From Stramonita haemastoma (taxonomy: Eukaryota; Mollusca; Gastropoda; Neogastropoda; Muricidae): a DNA stretch of 50,000 nt. The position numbers and the translations under genes were made by a program. Positions within the stretch are counted from its first letter, which is position 1, and each line of letters starts with the position of its first letter. Below are positions 44,995 to 50,000 of this stretch, in pieces. Below the pieces are notes generated by a model that was given only the letters and a program-made list of their open reading frames with translations, ran no database searches and was not told the DNA's origin. The stretch is from assembly GCA_030674155.1 (NCBI GenBank), contig CM060328.1, positions 32,575,782-32,625,781 on the forward strand, given 5' to 3'.

Positions 44995-46315
44995 TGTAAA
45001 AACAAATCAAAGCGTTTGCATTCGACCTATACAACACACAAGCAATCAATTGTAGTTTTAGCTCATCCTCCTCCCCTCCCCATTATCTCCATCCCTAACG
45101 CTCCCCCTTATCTTAATTACATCACTGTGCCATTCCCGAACATATGATTATGCACTTTTAAAAAAATTGCACCTGGTATTTTTGTTTTTAATATATTTTT
45201 TTTCTTTAACTGCCTTCCTCCTATTTCCCCAACTTACGATGACTGCCTATCCCCTTTGGATTACTACGTATCTCCTATCCATGACTACCTATCCCCTATC
45301 AGTTTTTTACACATTCAGTCCTCATGGATATGTCCTCGAACCTAAACATGCTAACCACCCTTACATCTCTTTCATTAAAATTCTAACCCCCATCCTCCAG
45401 TCCCCGCCCCCCCTCTTATGGGGATATCATTTCTTTCATGATGCTGCCTCGTTTCTTTTCTTCCTGTCCTTTTCTGGTCTAATTTCTACCTTTTGGTCCA
45501 TTTTCCTACCATTTTCAAAAAAAAAGGGACAAACCATAATACGGTATTATCAGTTCACTCCTATGCTGATTTCATATGCACTGGGCCTGCATAGTCAGGC
45601 GCTTAACGGCAGCGCAACGCATTTTCGTTCAGATGACAGACAACAGTAGTTGCTGTAACAGTACGACTACCGACGAAAAAGAAAAAGTTATATCAACCTA
45701 AACTTTTCAAGACAAAAATCTTTTGCCAAAGTGTCAGTATGTACCGAGGTATCTTCCTGTCATTTGTGTCCACGTGACGGGCCAGGGTTAGAATAATTGT
45801 AAAAGTTAATTGTAAAGAGTTAGAGTTAGTGTTAAAGGTTAATATTGGGGTAAGGGTTGTCAGTCCCTTGACTGGTCTGACTGCATGCATGCATGTGGAC
45901 ACAATATCAGGTAGATACCATATTGTGTAGCTTTAGACACAACTGTATACATCGTTTTTATCACTGGATTGAAAATTTATCATAACCAGAAAACACAGAT
46001 AAAGTTTTATCAAATTGTTCTAATCACCAGGGTTATCAACATTCAGTTTTTTTTTAGATTTTGATTTTCAGATTTTTTAAGAATGAATTTCCAGTTTTTA
46101 GCCAAAATCATTGAAGATCGTTTTATTTATTTATTTTTTTGTTTTAGCAATTTTTCCTTATTCAATAAATAAAGGATTTACACCCAAAATAACCAACGCA
46201 AGAATACCTTAAGAAGGAATACACCGAAATCAAACCCCGTGAAAAAGTCTATCCGCTAGTCACCCTCCCCCCCCTTATTTTCCAATCCCCACTGATCCAA
46301 ACATGTGTTACGCAC
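44995..46315. other. Unique spacer
   Basis: A 160-codon plus frame (45167-45649) is rich in Phe, Leu, Ser and Pro and follows C/T-rich composition. No domain or signal is convincing, and I do not support it as a gene. Elsewhere it is A/T-rich. Confidence 0.4.

Positions 46316-46394
<79 letters not shown>
46316..46394. repeat. (GT)n array
   Basis: About 38 uninterrupted GT units. Confidence 0.97.
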
Positions 46395-46476
46395 TTTGAA
46401 TTTGCTAAAAGACTAATTATTAGTTGCTTGTGTGTTTATAAGTAGAATGCAAGCCTTTTATATTGTTTTTGGAAGA

Positions 46477-46592
46477 TATAACGCTATATGATATCCATGT
46501 ACTATTCTTATTATTACTATTATTATTATTATTATATCATTATTATCATCATCATCATTATTATCATTATTGTCATTATCATTATTGTTCAT
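46477..46592 (+). repeat. CGCTATA core with (TTA/TCA)n tail
   Basis: TATAACGCTATATGATATCC and ATGTA are followed by TTATTA and TCATTA triplets; a diverged relative of the 37347 element. Confidence 0.65.
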
Positions 46593-46694
46593 CAATATTA
46601 TTCTAACCCTTTTACTGACATCCCTTTCCCTGAAAAAAACATTTACTTCCCAAAGTTATGTCCCCTCTTCAGTACCACATACTTTCCCTCGTAC

Positions 46695-46738
46695 ACACAC
46701 ACACACACACACACGCATGCACACACATACACACGCAT

Positions 46739-46771
<33 letters not shown>

Positions 46772-46774
46772 TGC

Positions 46775-46807
<33 letters not shown>

Positions 46808-46835
46808 ATACACACACACACACACTCACTCACTC
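46695..46835. repeat. (CA)n array with GCATGC inserts
   Basis: CA repeats with recurring ACGCATGCACAC modules. It ends in CACTCACTCACTCA next to the SINE-A fragment. Confidence 0.96.
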
Positions 46836-46841
46836 AAGCAG

Positions 46842-47007
46842 CCAAAACATCTTGCACACACATTAAAAACCCGCCTCCCTAATAAGACGAGGATGCCATT
46901 GTTCGCCATTGCAAATAGATGACAAAATTTGAAAACAAAAATGCATACGCAATATGTATAAAAGCACACGAGCGTTTATTTCATTATCCTCGAAAAAAAA
47001 AATTAAA
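46842..47007 (+). mobile_element. SINE-A, 5'-truncated and diverged
   Basis: AAAACATCTTGCACACACAT, GCCATTGTTCGCCATTGCAA, AAAAGCACACGAGCGTTTAT and CATTATCCTCGAAAAAAAAA. The head and first part of the central domain are missing. Confidence 0.7.
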
Positions 47008-47560
47008 CACTTGTGTCTTGAAATGTATGGAAAAAAAACTTTTACTTAAAAATATTTCTAACGGCCATTTGAGTTATCTTGCATAATTTCTTTAGACTAC
47101 GTGCATTTCGGAATGATAAATCAGTGGTAGATCATCTCATAGCCTTGTTCATAATACTGTGAAATTTGATTCTTTTATCATAACTCTCTCTCTCTCCCGC
47201 ACACTACTACTACTACCACTACTATTTTAAAAAATGGCATTATATCTACACCCATCATCTATGTTTGTGCATTTTCTAAAAAAAAAAAACCCACACCCCT
47301 CAAAAAAAAAAAACAGAAAAAAATTACTTTTTCAAAACAGCACAAACTGCGAGACCTACGAGGATTGATGTGGCACCAAAGGGTATATGCTATTCTTTTA
47401 ATCTCGGTCAGTTTTAAGAAGAGATAAAAAGACAAACTATCACAAGTACTACAAGGAATGTTGAAGACTAAGAGTATTTTCTCAACATATGAAATTTGAC
47501 CAATTCCAAGAATTAAAATAAAACCCTGTGTGTAAAAATCAAGGTAATTATATTTCCGAT
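47008..47560. other. A-rich unique spacer
   Basis: No recognised feature; short (ACT)n at 47205-47224 and A runs near 47280-47320. Confidence 0.4.
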
Positions 47561-47564
47561 CTTA

Positions 47565-47800
47565 CACGCTACAATGTTGTCCTGAAGGCCCTCGATGTTG
47601 TCCTCTTATTTGCCGAGTTCTCAATTTTGTTTTCGATGTTGTCCTTGATAATTTGCCGTGTTGTCCTTCATGTTGTTCACTACTTTTCTCAATGATTAGC
47701 TGTTTTCTCCATGTCGTCATCGAATATTTCCCGTGTTGTTAATTTGATGTTGAACTCGAATTGATGTCCTTGATAATTTATCGTGTCACGTCCCTCAAGT
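47565..47800. repeat. Degenerate ~38-bp tandem repeat
   Basis: ATGTTGTCCTTGATAATTTG and CCGTGTTGTC recur in six or so diverged forms (near 47597, 47637, 47670, 47712 and 47764). Confidence 0.5.
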
Positions 47801-47896
47801 CCACCCTGACGACCATCTTGGTTATGGGCCTTGCTTGCTGATACTGATGCTCTCCCCTTGTAGACAAGGCAGGTCATGATGGCTGCCCTCACACAT

Positions 47897-47920
47897 GTCA
47901 GGTCAGGTCAGGTCAGGTCA
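47897..47920. repeat. (AGGTC)n pentanucleotide tract
   Basis: About four and a half perfect GTCAG units. Confidence 0.9.
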
Positions 47921-47987
47921 GTGGCCCTTTCAGACCCTCAGCACCTGAAAGCAGAAAGTTATCAGTAAGACTGCCCGTTTTTGTTTG

Positions 47988-47988
47988 T

Positions 47989-48035
<47 letters not shown>

Positions 48036-48190
48036 GTGTGTATGTGCGTGCGTGTATGTGCGTGTGTGCGTGTGCGTGCGTTTGTGTATGCGTGTATGTA
48101 TGTATATGTATGCGTGTGCGTATGCGCGCGCGAGTGAGTGAGTGAGTGAGTGAGTGAGTGAGTGAGTGGGTGAGTGAGTGTGTGTATGTA

Positions 48191-48256
<66 letters not shown>

Positions 48257-48290
48257 CGTGTGCGTGTACGTGTGCGTGTGTGTTGGTGCA
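47988..48290. repeat. (GT)n-(GAGT)n-(GT)n array
   Basis: GT/GC-rich repeats, a GAGT block at 48131-48178 following CGCGCGCG, then about 80 bp of GT. All Cys-Val and His-Thr frames are artefacts. Confidence 0.96.
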
Positions 48291-48417
48291 TTTTTGTGTT
48301 ATGCACGTACTCTATTTCGTCGTTTCTCAGCTGGAGTTCCGAGGTTCATTTCTGGTGACACTTTGCAGAATCTTGGGATCGCTTGCCTGCCAGCTAGGTA
48401 GCAGTGCTCCGACTTCG

Positions 48418-48727
48418 GGGATGATATCTGAACAAAACACTAATGTGCATGCTTTAAAAAAAAATTCGCGACAAGTTCTCACAGGCGCCCAGTAGCCTAT
48501 TCTTCCTAAGGGCAAAACAGGGTTTTAACATGCAGTCAGCAATACGTTTTGTGTGCATTTGCAGGTGGGACCTTGGCTTAAGTCTCATCTGAAAACATTG
48601 GGAGAGGAGTCGATACTGATATTAACTCCCAAGGGAAAAAATCTTGAATGGAAGTCCCAATGGGGGTTCAAAGCAGGGCTATAATATGAGCTCAGTGCTC
48701 TAACCACTAGGCTATATCGGTTCCCGA
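48418..48727 (-). mobile_element. SINE-A, full-length but diverged
   Basis: Minus strand: a GGAACCGATATAGCCTAGTG head with a good A box, and a B box degraded to TTTGAACCCCC. The central domain (TCAGATGAGACTTAAGCC) and the tail (GCATGCACATTAGTGTTTTG, AGATATCATCC) follow. Confidence 0.75.
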
Positions 48728-48729
48728 CA

Positions 48730-49465
48730 GAAATAGTTAATGTCCAGTGATTAAATAAAACTCGAAATGAAATTATCAAGAGCACTATTTTTCTACACAC
48801 CTTAGTATCTGACTAAATTCCAGGAATAAATTTATCTGTACATCATTTCAGAACATTTCTGAATAAACTCCACAACAAAGTTTTATCAAGGTACACTATT
48901 TCCTCATTTCTTCCTGAATGAATTCGAAGCATGGAGGCGTTCTTTCAACGTAATAAGCAGCAAACAAACCAAAATATACAAACCGTCTTTACAACTGAAA
49001 ATATACTAATGACTCATTTTGCTTAACCAGAAGCAGTTAATTTACTCAAGATTTCAGTGATAAATACCCCATACCTATGTATAATAAAATCTTCCCACAA
49101 AAGCTGTGCAGTTATAATAATTATACACTTACACGACCCAAACATTTGATGAAGTAAGTTCACTACAGCTGTACACTTGTTATATACTTACACGTTCTAA
49201 GCACAATGTGATGCTTTCCAGACGATGGCCTCATTTTGAAGAAACGGCTCCCAGGGGACCCCCAGGATGGCTTGAAGGCGAAGACTCATATGATCCTCTT
49301 GATCCCTCACCACAATAGACTCTTAGATGACCCATACGACCACTCATCAGATTAGGACCCGCGTGGAATAAAGTATGGGAAGGAAGTAGCCTAAAGAAAT
49401 GCTGTGAACGCGTCGTGAGGGGTGACGAGAGTCTATCCCTCGTAACCATTGTCTCAAAGCCTGTG
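48730..49465. other. Unique sequence leading into the minisatellite
   Basis: The 205-codon minus frame (49848-49231) leaves the minisatellite and crosses 49231-49460. The non-repeat part (a LTTRSQHFFRLLPSH stretch) has balanced composition but no recognised domain. I do not call it a gene. Confidence 0.35.
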
Positions 49466-49467
49466 TA

Positions 49468-50000
49468 GGTGATAGTGTTTACAGACACCAGGGTTACTGT
49501 AGGTGGTGTTTGCGGAAACCAGAATCGCTGTATGTGGTAGTGTTTATGGACACCAAAATCGCTGTATGTGGTGGTGTTTACGGACACCAGAATCGTATGT
49601 GGTGGTGTTTGCGGACACCAGAACCGCTGTATGTGGTGGTGTTTGCCGACACTGGGATCGCTGTATGTGGGGGTGTTTACGGACACCAGAGTCGCTGTAG
49701 GTTTGCGGACACCAGAATCGCTGTATGTGGTGGTGTTTACGGACACCGAAATCGCTGTATGTGATGGTGTTTTCGGACACCAGAGTCGCTGTATGCAGTG
49801 ATGTTTACGGACATTGGAATCGCTGTATGCGGTGGTGTTTACGGACACCGGAATCGCTGTATGTGGTGGTGTTTACGGACACTGGAATCGCTGTATGCGG
49901 TGATGTTTACGGACACCGGAATCGCTGTATATGGTGGTGTTTACGGACACCAGAATCGGTGTATGTGGTGGTGTTTATGGACACCGGAATCGCTGTATGT
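49468..50000. repeat. 34-bp minisatellite, runs off the window
   Basis: The unit is GGTGGTGTTTACGGACACCG plus GAATCGCTGTATGT, in about 16 units with substitutions mostly at the T-A/G-C of TTTACGG and at ACCGGAA/ACCAGAA. One unit near 49697 has lost about 7 bp. The array continues beyond position 50000. Confidence 0.95.

Noticed and set aside
45167..45649. 160-codon frame with apparent hydrophobic segments
   Set aside because: Phe/Leu/Ser/Pro richness follows C/T-rich DNA. No conserved motif, signal or start context distinguishes it from chance.

Overview
The window is non-coding, repeat-saturated animal DNA with no convincing host protein-coding gene. The composition, the tRNA-derived SINE families and the amount of (CA)n, (GA)n and compound microsatellite suggest a marine mollusc, most likely a gastropod. 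That assignment rests on my general recognition of SINE family B as a type common in gastropod genomes; no search was run, and the species is not determined. Nearly all long open frames are translations of simple repeats (His-Thr, Val-Cys, Ser-Leu or Arg-Glu strings) and are not genes.

Four classes of retroelement can be read. SINE-A (about 23 full or partial copies on both strands) has a tRNA-like head with A and B boxes, a central domain and a tail ending in a GATATAAAAGAATAAA-like motif. SINE-B (six copies) has a different tRNA-like head, a central block shared with SINE-A, and a 3' end carrying a GC-rich palindrome and pentanucleotide tails. SINE-C (eight copies) is a chimera: a tRNA-like 5' half with an A box runs straight into a block closely resembling the internal promoter of 5S rRNA. 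One 5'-truncated, frameshifted LINE of the Jockey/CR1/L2 type lies on the minus strand at 33.0-36.45 kb. It has an endonuclease remnant, a reverse transcriptase domain with a 75-bp in-frame tandem duplication, and a 3' UTR whose last ~55 nt resemble the SINE-A tail. The LINE (or a relative) is therefore the likely source of the machinery that moved SINE-A.

Layout: 0-1.1 kb, SINE fragments and a degenerate ~26-bp tandem repeat. 1.4-4.8 kb, large GT, GA and CT arrays and SINE-A. 5-12 kb, sparse unique sequence with SINE-A, -B, -C and arrays. 12.28-13.65 kb, a 38-bp minisatellite. 14-31.6 kb, SINEs of all families alternating with long CA, GA and CT arrays. 31.7-37 kb, two LINE 3' ends, the LINE body and very long GA arrays. 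37-39.1 kb, compound GA, CAGA and GT arrays. 39.5-44.3 kb, A/T-rich sequence with a ~93-bp triplicate and an imperfect tandem duplication of a larger unit (a ~700-bp block plus an array of ~53-bp units). 44.3-48.7 kb, arrays and SINE-A pieces. 49.47 kb to the end, a 34-bp minisatellite that runs off the window.

The most interesting signals are the tRNA/5S chimeric SINE, the SINE-A/LINE tail match, the domain sharing between SINE families, the fixed polarity of TG-AG compound arrays and their habit of abutting retroelement ends, and the segmental duplication near 40-44 kb.
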